Shown: positions 19,914 through 26,717 of the stretch, piece by piece
Position numbering within the stretch: the first letter of the stretch is position 1
Layout: each line of letters opens with the position of its first letter
Source: an uncultured Elusimicrobia bacterium
Lineage (GTDB): Bacteria; Elusimicrobiota; Elusimicrobia; Elusimicrobiales; Elusimicrobiaceae
Direction: 5' to 3'
NCBI GenBank assembly: GCA_947306425.1
Contig: CAMZGO010000007.1
Span: forward strand, 1-64,000
DNA length: 64,000 nucleotides
Notes under the pieces: model-generated
What the model saw: the letters and a program-made list of their open reading frames with translations, nothing else
The model's database searches: none
Told to the model about the DNA's origin: nothing
Program-made: the position numbers and the translations under genes

Positions 19914-20066
19914 ATGAAAAAGATCGCATTGTTAGTAATGGCTTGTGCTTTCATGGCTGCTTGTATGGGTACCCGCGGGACTATCGGCAACCAAAAAGTT
20001 TGCACAAACGAATATTTGTTTGGTGTATTATCCATCAGCGAATTGGTCTCACCCTGTGGCAAATAA
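19914..20066 (+). CDS. small lipoprotein, TRL-like
   Basis: A 50-residue protein. Signal-type N-terminus MKKIALLVMACAFMAAC gives a lipobox (MAAC, Cys17). The mature part reads GTRGTIGNQKVCTNEYLFGVLSISELVSPCGK in short form, with two Cys. The pattern resembles the small TRL-like lipoprotein family, but this is a weak match by eye. AGAGG lies 6 bases before the ATG. A terminator follows. Confidence 0.6.
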   Translation: MKKIALLVMACAFMAACMGTRGTIGNQKVCTNEYLFGVLSISELVSPCGK

Positions 20067-20084
20067 TTAAAGTTTGCAACCGAA

Positions 20085-20117
20085 AATGCCCTAGTTTGCA
20101 CTAGGGTATTTTCTTAT
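20085..20117 (+). terminator. rho-independent terminator
   Basis: Stem CCCTAGT/ACTAGGG (20089-20095 with 20100-20106), loop TTGC, followed by TATTTTCTTATTTT. Confidence 0.8.
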
Positions 20118-20139
20118 TTTGGATAGAGGTGATACAAGT

Positions 20140-20604
20140 ATGAAAAATTTATTCTATGTAGGTTTGGTAATTTGTTTTACCATTGCTTGCCAGGTAAGCA
20201 AACCGGTGGCTAATGTCGCAGATAAAACCAGCGCCCAAAACATTCTTTTAAATTACCTTTCTAGGGACGCGGCAAGTAAAAAATTATTATCTTCCTTTTC
20301 CACTTGCCAATTAACATTAATGCATAACAACCTCAACAAGCGAAACACCCACTTAATTGATGCGTATACTTGTGAGATTGTAGCAGAAGACGGAACAAAA
20401 AATATTTTTGTCATTTCTGATGCGCCGGAACTTAAAAACGAAGTAGATCCCTATAAAAAAACAGATCAAACCCTCGTCTATATTGCGCATCTTACCTACT
20501 ATGAGCAAAACAAACAACTACTGGGAAGAAAAATGCTGTTCCAACCTTTTTACAATAAAATTGTTACCCAGAAAGAAGTTCGTGCCTATTCCGCGAAACC
20601 TTAA
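20140..20604 (+). CDS. putative lipoprotein
   Basis: 154 residues from ATG 20140, preceded by AGAGGTGA. The N-terminus MKNLFYVGLVICFTIAC carries a lipobox (TIAC, Cys17). The mature domain has two further Cys (CQL and TCEI) and a mixed alpha/beta look. I do not recognise the family. It is the last host gene before the prophage. Confidence 0.65.
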   Translation: MKNLFYVGLVICFTIACQVSKPVANVADKTSAQNILLNYLSRDAASKKLLSSFSTCQLTLMHNNLNKRNTHLIDAYTCEIVAEDGTKNIFVISDAPELKNEVDPYKKTDQTLVYIAHLTYYEQNKQLLGRKMLFQPFYNKIVTQKEVRAYSAKP

Positions 20605-20650
20605 ACTAAATCGCCCGAGATTAGTTGCAAAGGCGGTTATTATTTTCATA

Positions 20651-20679
20651 AACCCCCACGTCTAGACACGGGGGTTTTT
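20651..20679 (+). terminator. rho-independent terminator
   Basis: AACCCCC pairs with GGGGGTT around a loop containing the small palindrome GTCTAGAC; TTTTT follows. It ends the lipoprotein gene at 20140. Confidence 0.8.
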
Positions 20680-20684
20680 GGAAA

Positions 20685-20713
20685 CAAAAAACCCGTTCTT
20701 CTTCAGAACGGGT
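20685..20713 (-). terminator. minus-strand terminator
   Basis: A 9-bp stem ACCCGTTCT/AGAACGGGT (20691-20699 with 20705-20713). Read on the minus strand it is followed by a T run (complement of 20685-20690). It would stop transcripts leaving the prophage integrase module. Confidence 0.65.
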
Positions 20714-20726
20714 ATATTAAAACCAT

Positions 20727-20738
20727 ACGCCCCCTAGG
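20727..20738 (+). other. attL core (prophage left end)
   Basis: ACGCCCCCTAGG is an exact direct copy of 55713-55724, which overlaps the 3' end of tRNA-Glu. The integrase gene starts the prophage 55 bases further in. The core also lies in an imperfect hairpin (20722-20746). Confidence 0.75.
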
Positions 20739-20762
20739 CGATACGGTTTTTTATTCTATTGC

Positions 20763-20770
20763 TGTGGCTC
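20763..20770 (+). promoter_or_regulatory. possible integrase arm site (left)
   Basis: TGTGGCTC lies just inside the left end; two further copies in the same orientation lie just inside the right end (55564 and 55576). This is the arrangement expected of arm-type binding sites in attP, but it is inferred from repetition only. Confidence 0.4.
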
Positions 20771-20792
20771 TTTTTGTGTCCGTTCGCTTTTT

Positions 20793-21800
20793 TTAATCCA
20801 CTTTTGGCAACCGGGAAACTGCGTCTTTAAGCGTTTTGGGGGCCAAATGTGCGTAAATTTCGGTCATGTTAATAGAACTGTGTCCTAAAAGTTTACTCAC
20901 ACTATACAAATCTACCCCGGCTTGCACTAAATGACTTGCAAAAGTGTGGCGTAATTTATGTAAAAAACTTTTAACGCCTGCGCTTTTTGCAATTTTCTTG
21001 TAATAACTTGTCAAATAATCTTTTGTCTTTCGGCTATGTTCTTCCCCTATGTTAATAACAAAAGGCGTTTTAGCGCGCTTTTTGGCTACATTTAGGGCTT
21101 TATACAAATCTTCGCTAATAGGTACAAAGCGGTGCATATCCGTTTTGTTAGGGGCTACATATATTTGATGTTCCTTAAAATTAACATCCTGCCAACGAAG
21201 CATAGCAATTTCCCCACGGCGCAAACCGGCACGAGCGCCCAACCGGATAACAAGTTCCCAATCAAAAGAAGGTGCGGCTTCTATAAGTTTTTTAATTTCT
21301 TCTTCGTTGTGAAATTCTACACGCCCGCGCGGTGTTCTAATTTTGGATAATAAAGACCACTCTTGCTTGCCGATTAACTTCCATTTTTCTGCCGTTCTCA
21401 TCATTGTTTTAAGCGCTGAAATATCCCTGTTTATTCCATGTGCGCCTTTATTTTTATTTACAAGGCGCTCTTTTAATGTTTGTAAAAGTTCCGGTGTAAT
21501 GTCTGAGAGAAAATCTATTCTTTTGACTTCTCTTAAATATCTTATTGCAATACGAAATCTTGCCTGTGTGCTTGGGGCTTTTTCGGCTTTAATAAAACTT
21601 TCAAACTTGAGTAAAAAATCATCAAAAGTTAAATTTGGGGCATAGGATATATCTTTAATAGTTCTTGTTTTTTGGCGGAGTTCGGCAAATTTGATTTCGG
21701 CAATTCTTTTATCTTTGGTATACAAAGACGGACGGCAACGCTTGCCGTGTTCGTCAAAATAGTTGGCATACCAAACGCCATTTCTTTTATATATTCCCAT
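20793..21800 (-). CDS. int: tyrosine-type site-specific integrase
   Basis: 335 residues. N-terminal arm-binding-like region (first 60 residues, GVWYANYFDEHGKR), SAM-like core-binding domain (residues 60-150) and catalytic domain. The catalytic residues are complete: R194 (GLRRGE), K219, H281 and R284 (HKLRHTF), H307 (LLGHSS) and nucleophile Y316 (EIYAHL). It should insert the phage at the tRNA-Glu 3' end. Its start overlaps the stop of the upstream integrase fragment (TAATG on the minus strand). Confidence 0.95.
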   Translation of the reverse strand: MGIYKRNGVWYANYFDEHGKRCRPSLYTKDKRIAEIKFAELRQKTRTIKDISYAPNLTFDDFLLKFESFIKAEKAPSTQARFRIAIRYLREVKRIDFLSDITPELLQTLKERLVNKNKGAHGINRDISALKTMMRTAEKWKLIGKQEWSLLSKIRTPRGRVEFHNEEEIKKLIEAAPSFDWELVIRLGARAGLRRGEIAMLRWQDVNFKEHQIYVAPNKTDMHRFVPISEDLYKALNVAKKRAKTPFVINIGEEHSRKTKDYLTSYYKKIAKSAGVKSFLHKLRHTFASHLVQAGVDLYSVSKLLGHSSINMTEIYAHLAPKTLKDAVSRLPKVD

Positions 21801-22198
21801 TATTTACTTCTTCCTGTTTTAATAAGAGTGAGTAAAGAACTTTTAATCCCGGCTGCTTCGGTTATTTTTCTATACTTACAACTTAAATAATCTTTTTCCA
21901 TATTGATTATTTTTTCGGTCTTTGATTGTTCTTTTGCTGTTTTAAGGATTTTATACAAATCTTCGCCGATAGAAACTAAACGCGGTTTAAGGTCTTTATT
22001 TGGTGCGACATACAGTTGTCGCGTATTAAAATTGACATCTTGCCAATTAAGATTAAGTATTTCCCCACGGCGCAAACCGGCACGAGAGGCAAGAAGTGCG
22101 ACAGTTTGCCACTCAAGCGACGGCATGGCTGCAATAATTTGTTTAACTTCTTTTTCCGTGTGAATTGGTTTATTTGCTTTTGTTTTCGTTAGTATCAT
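21800..22198 (-). CDS. integrase catalytic-domain fragment
   Basis: 132 residues, clearly related to residues 162-280 of the neighbouring integrase: both share GARAGLRRGE-type (here ASRAGLRRGEIL), NWQDVNF, QLYVAPNK, and ISEDLYK-type (here IGEDLYK) segments. It keeps the first Arg but ends just where HxLRH should begin, so the second half of the active site is missing. The frame is open and translationally coupled to the intact integrase. It is either a decaying duplicate or a retained regulatory fragment. ATG 22198 overlaps the end of the upstream lipoprotein gene by 29 bases. Confidence 0.7.
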   Translation of the reverse strand: MILTKTKANKPIHTEKEVKQIIAAMPSLEWQTVALLASRAGLRRGEILNLNWQDVNFNTRQLYVAPNKDLKPRLVSIGEDLYKILKTAKEQSKTEKIINMEKDYLSCKYRKITEAAGIKSSLLTLIKTGRSK

Positions 22199-22688
22199 TT
22201 TTACTTACCCTTCCTTCCCATAAGTCATTTATTCTTTGAGCGACCTTTTTGTAAATTTCGCCAAGAGGATGTTCCCACCCTATTTCTTCTATATATGCAA
22301 TAACTTCGTTCTTTTCCAAATCTATTACCTCTAATGTAAAACTCCACTTTCTTGCAGAACTTAAAATAGAATAATCCAAAACTTCGCTGTCTAATGCTTC
22401 TATTCCATATCGTGCGTCGGCACTGCGGATTGGTGTTTTTACGACTTCTTTACCGTGCTGTGTGTCTTTTTCTTCTGAAGAAGAAGCAGCATATAAAGAG
22501 GCGTATCTTGGAACAGTAAAGCCCAAGTTTTGTAATTCTATGCGTAATTGTTTCAAAGCATTTTCGCCGGAAAGAAATACAATTTTCTTTTCACTTGGTG
22601 TAAAGTTATCTACTAACACCGACATTTTAGAAGTTGCACATCCTAAAAATACGGTAAAACTTAGCAAGATAAATGTTAATTTTTTCAT
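22170..22688 (-). CDS. prophage lipoprotein
   Basis: 172 residues with MKKLTFILLSFTVFLGC, a clear lipobox with Cys17. The mature part has a Ser/Glu-rich linker near residues 70-80 and a C-terminal helical segment (GEIYKKVAQRINDLW). The middle domain resembles the small DUF4136/Sbal-like lipoproteins only vaguely, so no function is assigned. Its place in the integrase transcript suggests expression in the lysogen, perhaps as an envelope modification. Confidence 0.7.
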   Translation of the reverse strand: MKKLTFILLSFTVFLGCATSKMSVLVDNFTPSEKKIVFLSGENALKQLRIELQNLGFTVPRYASLYAASSSEEKDTQHGKEVVKTPIRSADARYGIEALDSEVLDYSILSSARKWSFTLEVIDLEKNEVIAYIEEIGWEHPLGEIYKKVAQRINDLWEGRVSKNDTNENKSK

Positions 22689-22699
22689 AAGTAAACTCC

Positions 22700-23092
22700 T
22701 TAATTTTTTTGATATTTGTTTTTGCGTTTAACAAGAGAAAATAAAAAATATGCGATAATACCTAAAAACATTACGATACAAGTTAATAAAAATGTTAAAT
22801 AGTTTTTTAAGGTAAAAATTTTTGTTTTTCTTCTATGACTATGTTTTTGTTCGTGCGGTAATAAAATTCTAAATTTATCATTGTTTTTTTGTGCAAGTTG
22901 TATTTCCGCCGCGTATTTTATTTCACGCGGAGTGTTTGTTTCTTTATTTATAAAATCATCTGAAGAAGCGAAAGAAAAAGATAAGGTAAAAATTAAAAAT
23001 AAAAATATCTTACACAAGTTTTTTTTGTTTAAGTGTGTAAATAAAAAATTGATACAACAAATAATTATTATAATGAGAAGGACAAAAGCCAT
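22700..23092 (-). CDS. prophage membrane protein sharing a peptide with the giant virion protein
   Basis: 130 residues. Two hydrophobic stretches at the N-terminus (residues 3-18 and 29-42, the second resembling a signal peptide ending SFA) and one at the C-terminus (about 97-118) followed by a basic tail. Between them, residues 43-76 resemble the N-terminus of the 2847-residue virion protein. The peptide PREIKYAAEIQLA (55-67) is identical and is encoded by 38 identical bases. The region between the membrane segments is probably periplasmic. First gene of the minus-strand module. No known family recognised. Confidence 0.65.
   Translation of the reverse strand: MAFVLLIIIIICCINFLFTHLNKKNLCKIFLFLIFTLSFSFASSDDFINKETNTPREIKYAAEIQLAQKNNDKFRILLPHEQKHSHRRKTKIFTLKNYLTFLLTCIVMFLGIIAYFLFSLVKRKNKYQKN
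22893..22930 (-). repeat. 38-bp inverted duplicate, copy A
   Basis: Its reverse complement is identical to 42079-42116. Both copies are read in the same frame and encode PREIKYAAEIQLA plus the first two bases of the next codon. Confidence 0.9.
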
Positions 23093-23240
23093 AAAGTTTA
23101 CCTTTTATTTTTTATTTTGGGAAATAAAAAATTGCCATAATTTCCATTATGTTAATTATGGGGTAAACTTAACAACTTATAAGTTATTTTAATAAATTAT
23201 AAGTTAATTTGTCAAGTATTTTTTTATAAAGGAGTTTTTT
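23093..23240 (+). promoter_or_regulatory. divergent control region with operator-like palindromes
   Basis: This lies between the minus-strand integrase module and the regulator gene. It holds the 12-bp palindrome AACTTATAAGTT (23174-23185) and a one-mismatch copy AAATTATAAGTT (23194-23205) 20 bases away. There is also an inverted repeat CCATAATT/AATTATGG (23135-23142, 23154-23161). Within the latter, 16 bases (23137-23152) recur inverted directly after the regulator gene. The AT-rich sequence can hold promoters on both strands; I cannot fix their positions. Confidence 0.6.
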
Positions 23241-23594
23241 ATGACGACAACATCACAACAAGAAATGGTAAACAGGATTAAAATATATATGCTAAAAAAC
23301 CATATCACACAAAAAGAATTGGCAAAAAAATTAAAAATAAAAGCGGCGGCGGTTAGTAAGTTCTTAGACGAAAAAAGCAACATGCGCGCTAGTACAATTA
23401 ACAAAATAAGTAAAGCGCTTGGCGTGCCGGTAAATTATTTTTTTGCAAGTTCAGACACCAATATTATTGGCGATAACAACTTTTCCACCGTTGGAAATAT
23501 TGAAATTGAAATGTTAAAAAAAGAAATTTCACTTCTCAAAAAAGATATGTTAATCGTTCAAATGGAATTAGAAAAATTAAAACACCGAAAATGA
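23241..23594 (+). CDS. XRE/Cro-CI family regulator
   Basis: 117 residues. Residues 8-62 form a helix-turn-helix domain (ITQKELAKKLKIKAAAVSKFL, then STINKISKALGVPVNYFF). A linker with GDNNFSTVGN follows, and then a 35-residue Leu/Lys heptad stretch, a likely dimerising coiled coil. It has no peptidase domain, so SOS self-cleavage is not expected. AAGGAG precedes the ATG. Operator-like repeats flank it on both sides. It is the only candidate for the lysogeny switch regulator here. Confidence 0.88.
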   Translation: MTTTSQQEMVNRIKIYMLKNHITQKELAKKLKIKAAAVSKFLDEKSNMRASTINKISKALGVPVNYFFASSDTNIIGDNNFSTVGNIEIEMLKKEISLLKKDMLIVQMELEKLKHRK

Positions 23595-23610
23595 ACATAA
23601 TGGAAATTAT
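23595..23610 (-). promoter_or_regulatory. operator-like element after the regulator gene
   Basis: ACATAATGGAAATTAT is the exact reverse complement of 23137-23152 and begins at the base after the regulator stop codon. The 9-mer AACAACTTA follows it here and also occurs at 23171 in the upstream control region. Confidence 0.5.
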
Positions 23611-23611
23611 A

Positions 23612-23824
23612 ACAACTTACCCGAAAGGGTGCGGCAAAAATGCAGAAAGATGTACCGCAAAAGCCGCTTGCGGTTTTAGCGTATCGTGAAATAAAAATTT
23701 GTTCTTGGCTTAAACAAGGATTTTAGTTGTTCCAAATTTATAAAGTGTCTGCACACTTTATAAAAAGTAGCGATACGCAAAAAACCGAACTCTTTCCCAG
23801 CACGGATATAGTTCGGTTTTATTT
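23612..23824 (+). ncRNA. structured RNA candidate of unknown type
   Basis: No reading frame fits here, but four stems follow one another. ACCC-GAAA-GGGT is at 23619-23630. ACCGCAA/TTGCGGT is at 23654-23674. An outer stem GCGTATCG/CGATACGC (23679-23686 with 23771-23778) encloses a perfect 12-bp hairpin with loop CTGC (23737-23764). Last comes a terminator-like stem AAAACCGAAC/GTTCGGTTTT (23781-23820) followed by ATTTT. It could be a phage small RNA or the leader of the next gene. I match it to no known RNA family. Confidence 0.55.
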
Positions 23825-23872
23825 TACCATTTTTGGCGCGCAAAGCCAAGTATTGAACGGAGAGTATTTATT

Positions 23873-24091
23873 ATGGAACAAGTAAAACAAAAAAAGAACA
23901 GGGTAGATGACAGTTTAGTGATTAACACAAAAGAAGCAGCAAGAATTTTGGGCTGCGGACTGACACAAGTGCGAACACTTGCTAAACTCGGCAAATTTAG
24001 CGTATTTAAGCCCAACCGGGAATTACGCTATTACCGAGAAGAAGTTGTGAAGTATTTTGAAAGTACAAGAGTGAGAGTAAACCATATATAA
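23873..24091 (+). CDS. excisionase/MerR-like HTH protein
   Basis: 72 residues with a winged-helix DNA-binding pattern: INTKEAARILGCGLTQVRTLAKLGKFSVFKPNRELRYYREEV in condensed form, residues 18-62, typical of HTH_17/excisionase-type proteins. The basic N-terminus has five Lys. GGAGAG precedes the ATG. It may be the excisionase or an early transcription regulator. Confidence 0.8.
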   Translation: MEQVKQKKNRVDDSLVINTKEAARILGCGLTQVRTLAKLGKFSVFKPNRELRYYREEVVKYFESTRVRVNHI

Positions 24092-24102
24092 GGATATAAA
24101 TT

Positions 24103-24234
24103 ATGAAAAACGGGAAAATTAAAAATTGGAATTTGGAAGATTTTTTGAATTGTGAGTATGCTTCCGACGGTTTCAAATATACCCTTTGTGTCGTTATTTA
24201 TATTTGGGCCTGTGTTGTAGTGTCTATTTATTAA
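24103..24234 (+). CDS. small hydrophobic-tail protein
   Basis: 43 residues from ATG 24103 with AAGGATA upstream. The N-terminal half is polar (KNWNLEDFLNCEY) and the C-terminal half is one hydrophobic segment (TLCVVIYIWACVVVSIY), so it may be anchored by its tail. Kept because of its tight fit between its neighbours. Confidence 0.45.
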   Translation: MKNGKIKNWNLEDFLNCEYASDGFKYTLCVVIYIWACVVVSIY

Positions 24235-24236
24235 AT

Positions 24237-24431
24237 ATGAAGGCGATACAAAATATCAACGCAAAGGAGTGGAACGCCACCCGGACAAAGATAAATGCCC
24301 TGCAACAAGAGGTTTATGAACTTTGGAATATGCTTCCCCGCGCGCTTGATGAAAACTTCGTAAGAAGGCAAATAGAACTAAAACAAAATGAAATAAAAGA
24401 ACTTAAAGAAAAAACGGAGCCAAATTTATGA
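24237..24431 (+). CDS. small coiled-coil phage protein
   Basis: 64 residues from ATG 24237, mostly helical with a Glu/Lys-rich end (QIELKQNEIKELKEK). It starts two bases after the previous stop and overlaps the next gene by four bases (ATGA). No family recognised. Confidence 0.55.
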   Translation: MKAIQNINAKEWNATRTKINALQQEVYELWNMLPRALDENFVRRQIELKQNEIKELKEKTEPNL

Positions 24432-24763
24432 ACTTTGAAGAAATTGCTAAAACGCATACGACTGAACAAGCGATGGTTGTTGTGGAACGCTGCAAAAGGT
24501 GTTTTACCGATAAAGAAAACGAAGATATTACCGTGTTAAAACAAGAACTTGCCGCCTTAGATTATTATAACAAGATACAAGATAGAGATAATTCTACAAA
24601 AACACTTTTTAATCATTTTTTAGAGAAAGTAAAAGCCCACCAAAAAACAATGCAAAAAGAACATGACATTTGCCCGGCAAATGATAGGAAAGTTGCTCTT
24701 GCATTTGTTTTGGCGGCAATAAATGATTGTTTAGTTAAAGTTAAAGGGGAAAATAAGAAATGA
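24428..24763 (+). CDS. hypothetical early phage protein
   Basis: 111 residues, all helical in appearance, with three Cys. It is linked by four-base ATGA overlaps to the genes on both sides, which argues for a real coupled gene. Function unknown. Confidence 0.6.
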   Translation: MNFEEIAKTHTTEQAMVVVERCKRCFTDKENEDITVLKQELAALDYYNKIQDRDNSTKTLFNHFLEKVKAHQKTMQKEHDICPANDRKVALAFVLAAINDCLVKVKGENKK

Positions 24764-25098
24764 ACAGTATACAAATTAATTTAGATATTAGCGACGGTTT
24801 TTTGATTTTACAGATATTTTCGGCTATTCAATCTGCCACAAAAAAACATCCGGAGTTTGTTAAAACACCGGAACAGGTGGTAAGCGTTTTAGGCGAGGAG
24901 TTCGGAGAATTTGCCCAAGCGATTAACGATAAAAAGTTTGACAAAGCAAGACAAGAAGCGCTTGATGTTATTGCGGTTTGTTGCCGGTTTATAAAAAGAA
25001 CTTATCCTAACAGTATGGAAGATTTAGATGTGGCTCTAAATAAATTAGTTAAAAAGGTTCAAAAGGGTTCAATATGGCAAATAAAGAAGAAAGAATAA
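24760..25098 (+). CDS. MazG-like nucleotide pyrophosphohydrolase
   Basis: 112 residues with the all-alpha NTP pyrophosphatase pattern: EEFGEFAQA (EExxE, residues 47-51) and EALDVIAV (ExxD, residues 66-69), the metal-binding acids of MazG/dUTPase-like enzymes. It may cleave dNTPs or alarmone-type nucleotides during phage growth. It overlaps the next gene by 25 bases. Confidence 0.75.
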   Translation: MNSIQINLDISDGFLILQIFSAIQSATKKHPEFVKTPEQVVSVLGEEFGEFAQAINDKKFDKARQEALDVIAVCCRFIKRTYPNSMEDLDVALNKLVKKVQKGSIWQIKKKE

Positions 25099-25364
25099 GA
25101 GTGTTGGTATCAAAAAACCCTTGCGAAAAGTGCGACATAAAACCTTGCACTAGAAAATGTATGTTTAGAACGCTATTTGAAAAAGCACCTGGTATGACAC
25201 GCCAAGAAGCGATAAAGCGTATAGCAAAAGCATTTTGCCAATACACTTTTAACCGTACTTGCGAAGATTGCCCCCTTGACGACCTTGCCTGTGAAGATGT
25301 TTTGGAACACTACGGGCTTATAGGTGGTAGTACTGAGGCATATAATGCACTTCTTAAAAAATAA
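25074..25364 (+). CDS. Cys-rich phage protein
   Basis: 96 residues with nine Cys arranged CxxCxxxxCxxxC (residues 17-29) and CxxC further on (near 63-66). This is a probable zinc- or iron-sulfur-binding fold. ATG 25074 lies inside the MazG-like gene in another frame. Function unknown. Confidence 0.6.
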   Translation: MANKEERIRVLVSKNPCEKCDIKPCTRKCMFRTLFEKAPGMTRQEAIKRIAKAFCQYTFNRTCEDCPLDDLACEDVLEHYGLIGGSTEAYNALLKK

Positions 25365-25374
25365 GAGGTAAAAG

Positions 25375-25644
25375 ATGAAAGACACGATAAATATTTTAGG
25401 AACCGAATACAAGATAATATATACCAATTATATTGAAGGCGATAATGCCGGTAAAACTGATTTTGTTAATAAAACTATCTATTTGTTAAATGATAAAGAA
25501 CAAAGCATGGATGTTATACTTAAACACGAAATAATGCACGCATTTTTCTTTGAAAGCGGGCTTTTGGTATATGCCAAGGATGAAGTGCTTGTGGATTTTT
25601 TGGCACTGCAATTTCACAAAATAAAGAGTTTATTTAAGGAGTAA
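25375..25644 (+). CDS. small zinc metallopeptidase-like protein
   Basis: 89 residues. The motif LKHEIMHAFFFESG (HExxH at residues 58-62) is preceded by TIYLLNDKEQSMDVIL, the pattern seen in phage ImmA/IrrE- and SprT-like small peptidases. No fused DNA-binding domain is present. If active, it might cleave a regulator such as the XRE protein; that is inference only. Confidence 0.75.
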   Translation: MKDTINILGTEYKIIYTNYIEGDNAGKTDFVNKTIYLLNDKEQSMDVILKHEIMHAFFFESGLLVYAKDEVLVDFLALQFHKIKSLFKE

Positions 25645-25649
25645 AAAGT

Positions 25650-25832
25650 ATGGCTTTTAATAAATGCAAATATTGCAAAAATCGCAACGCAAAATTTGAA
25701 AGTTATTATAATTTTCAAACGAGAAAAGACGATTTTACGGTTCATTGTTGCACCTGTAATAATGAAACGGAAAAATACTCCACCCGGGAAGAAGCATTTA
25801 CCGCGTGGAATTTAGAAAACCCGGAGGAATAA
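25650..25832 (+). CDS. Lar-like restriction alleviation protein
   Basis: 60 residues with two Cys pairs (CKYC at residues 6-9 and CCTC at 33-36) and the ending YSTREEAFTAWN. This is the typical form of the small Lar_restr_allev zinc-ribbon family found in phages. Some members modulate host restriction; here the function is inferred from family only. GGAG precedes the start. Confidence 0.7.
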   Translation: MAFNKCKYCKNRNAKFESYYNFQTRKDDFTVHCCTCNNETEKYSTREEAFTAWNLENPEE

Positions 25833-25834
25833 AA

Positions 25835-26248
25835 ATGATGTTTTTAGGACATATAATCCTATCTAAAAAAGAATATAAATGGCGCCTTGATACTGCCTTT
25901 GATGTTGGCGTAATTCTTGGTGGCCTTTTATCAAATAAAATGAGAGGTAAAAAAATGGGAGAACAAGCAGAAGAAAAACAAACTTGCCAAGAAGCGCAAG
26001 AAAGGTGCGGTGTTTGCCCTGAGTGCGAAAGGTTGCCCGAGTGGCAAATTCGCTTTCAAGCAGAATATCGCCAAGTTAAGGAACGCTATAATAAACTTCA
26101 TAAAATTATAGTCAAAATTGAGGCCGGCACTTGTGATTTTAAGCCAAATTGCAGTTTGGATATACTTAAAAAACAGGCAAAAGCCATGGGCGAATATCTC
26201 TATACTTTAGAAATACGGGCAGAGATAGAGAATATTCCCCTAAAATAA
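25835..26248 (+). CDS. hypothetical phage protein
   Basis: 137 residues from ATG 25835 (GGAGGA upstream). A hydrophobic patch lies near the N-terminus, then a Cys-containing stretch (CQEAQERCGVCPECERL) and a helical remainder with two more Cys. A second in-frame start, ATG 25954 (MGEQAEEKQ), would give a 97-residue soluble form and is preceded by GAGG. I cannot decide between them. Confidence 0.55.
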   Translation: MMFLGHIILSKKEYKWRLDTAFDVGVILGGLLSNKMRGKKMGEQAEEKQTCQEAQERCGVCPECERLPEWQIRFQAEYRQVKERYNKLHKIIVKIEAGTCDFKPNCSLDILKKQAKAMGEYLYTLEIRAEIENIPLK

Positions 26249-26257
26249 AAAACACAC

Positions 26258-26287
26258 GCCCGGCAAGTTTCTAACTTCTTGCCGGGT
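26258..26287 (+). other. strong hairpin between genes
   Basis: CCCGGCAAG pairs with CTTGCCGGG around TTTCTAACTT. No T run follows, so it is more likely an RNA processing or stability element than a terminator. Confidence 0.5.
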
Positions 26288-26313
26288 AGTATATAAAATA
26301 AAGGAGCGTATTT

Positions 26314-26499
26314 ATGAAAAATGGTGTTAATATAAATTTCGGTTTTCCGGGACTTTTAACAATACTTTTTATCGCGTTAAAATTAACTCATGTAATTGCA
26401 TGGTCTTGGTGGTGGGTGTTAAGCCCTGTTTGGATTAGTGCCCTGTTGGCTTTTTTGGTTTTTATTATCGTTTTTTTAGTTTTGGTATTCAAAAAATAA
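26314..26499 (+). CDS. small membrane protein
   Basis: 61 residues with two hydrophobic helices (about 11-28 and 32-58) separated by a Trp-rich turn (WSWWWVLSPVW). AAGGAG upstream. Function unknown; possibly an envelope or superinfection protein. Confidence 0.6.
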   Translation: MKNGVNINFGFPGLLTILFIALKLTHVIAWSWWWVLSPVWISALLAFLVFIIVFLVLVFKK

Positions 26500-26513
26500 A
26501 AAGGAGTGTAATT

Positions 26514-26717
26514 ATGAAAAGTGTGGTTAAATTTGTTGTTAGGGTTATTATCATTGTTCTTTTGCTACCTATATTATTATGTTTAGCAATAGTTCATTTG
26601 TTTGGCGTTCTTTGTGATTTGCTTTCCAAAGCGGCGCAATACTTGGAAGAATTATTAGGGAAACTTATAGATAGTTATTGCAAGTATTGGGGTGGAATAC
26701 TCAAGGGGCGCAAATAA
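26514..26717 (+). CDS. small membrane protein
   Basis: 67 residues; one long hydrophobic helix at residues 4-32, then an amphipathic stretch. AAGGAG upstream. Its stop overlaps the start of the HAD gene (TAATG). Confidence 0.6.
   Translation: MKSVVKFVVRVIIIVLLLPILLCLAIVHLFGVLCDLLSKAAQYLEELLGKLIDSYCKYWGGILKGRK

Noticed and set aside
20691-20713. Hairpin ACCCGTTCT/AGAACGGGT considered as the attachment site
   Set aside because: No second copy near the right end; the 12-bp repeat shared with tRNA-Glu fits instead. It is better seen as a terminator.
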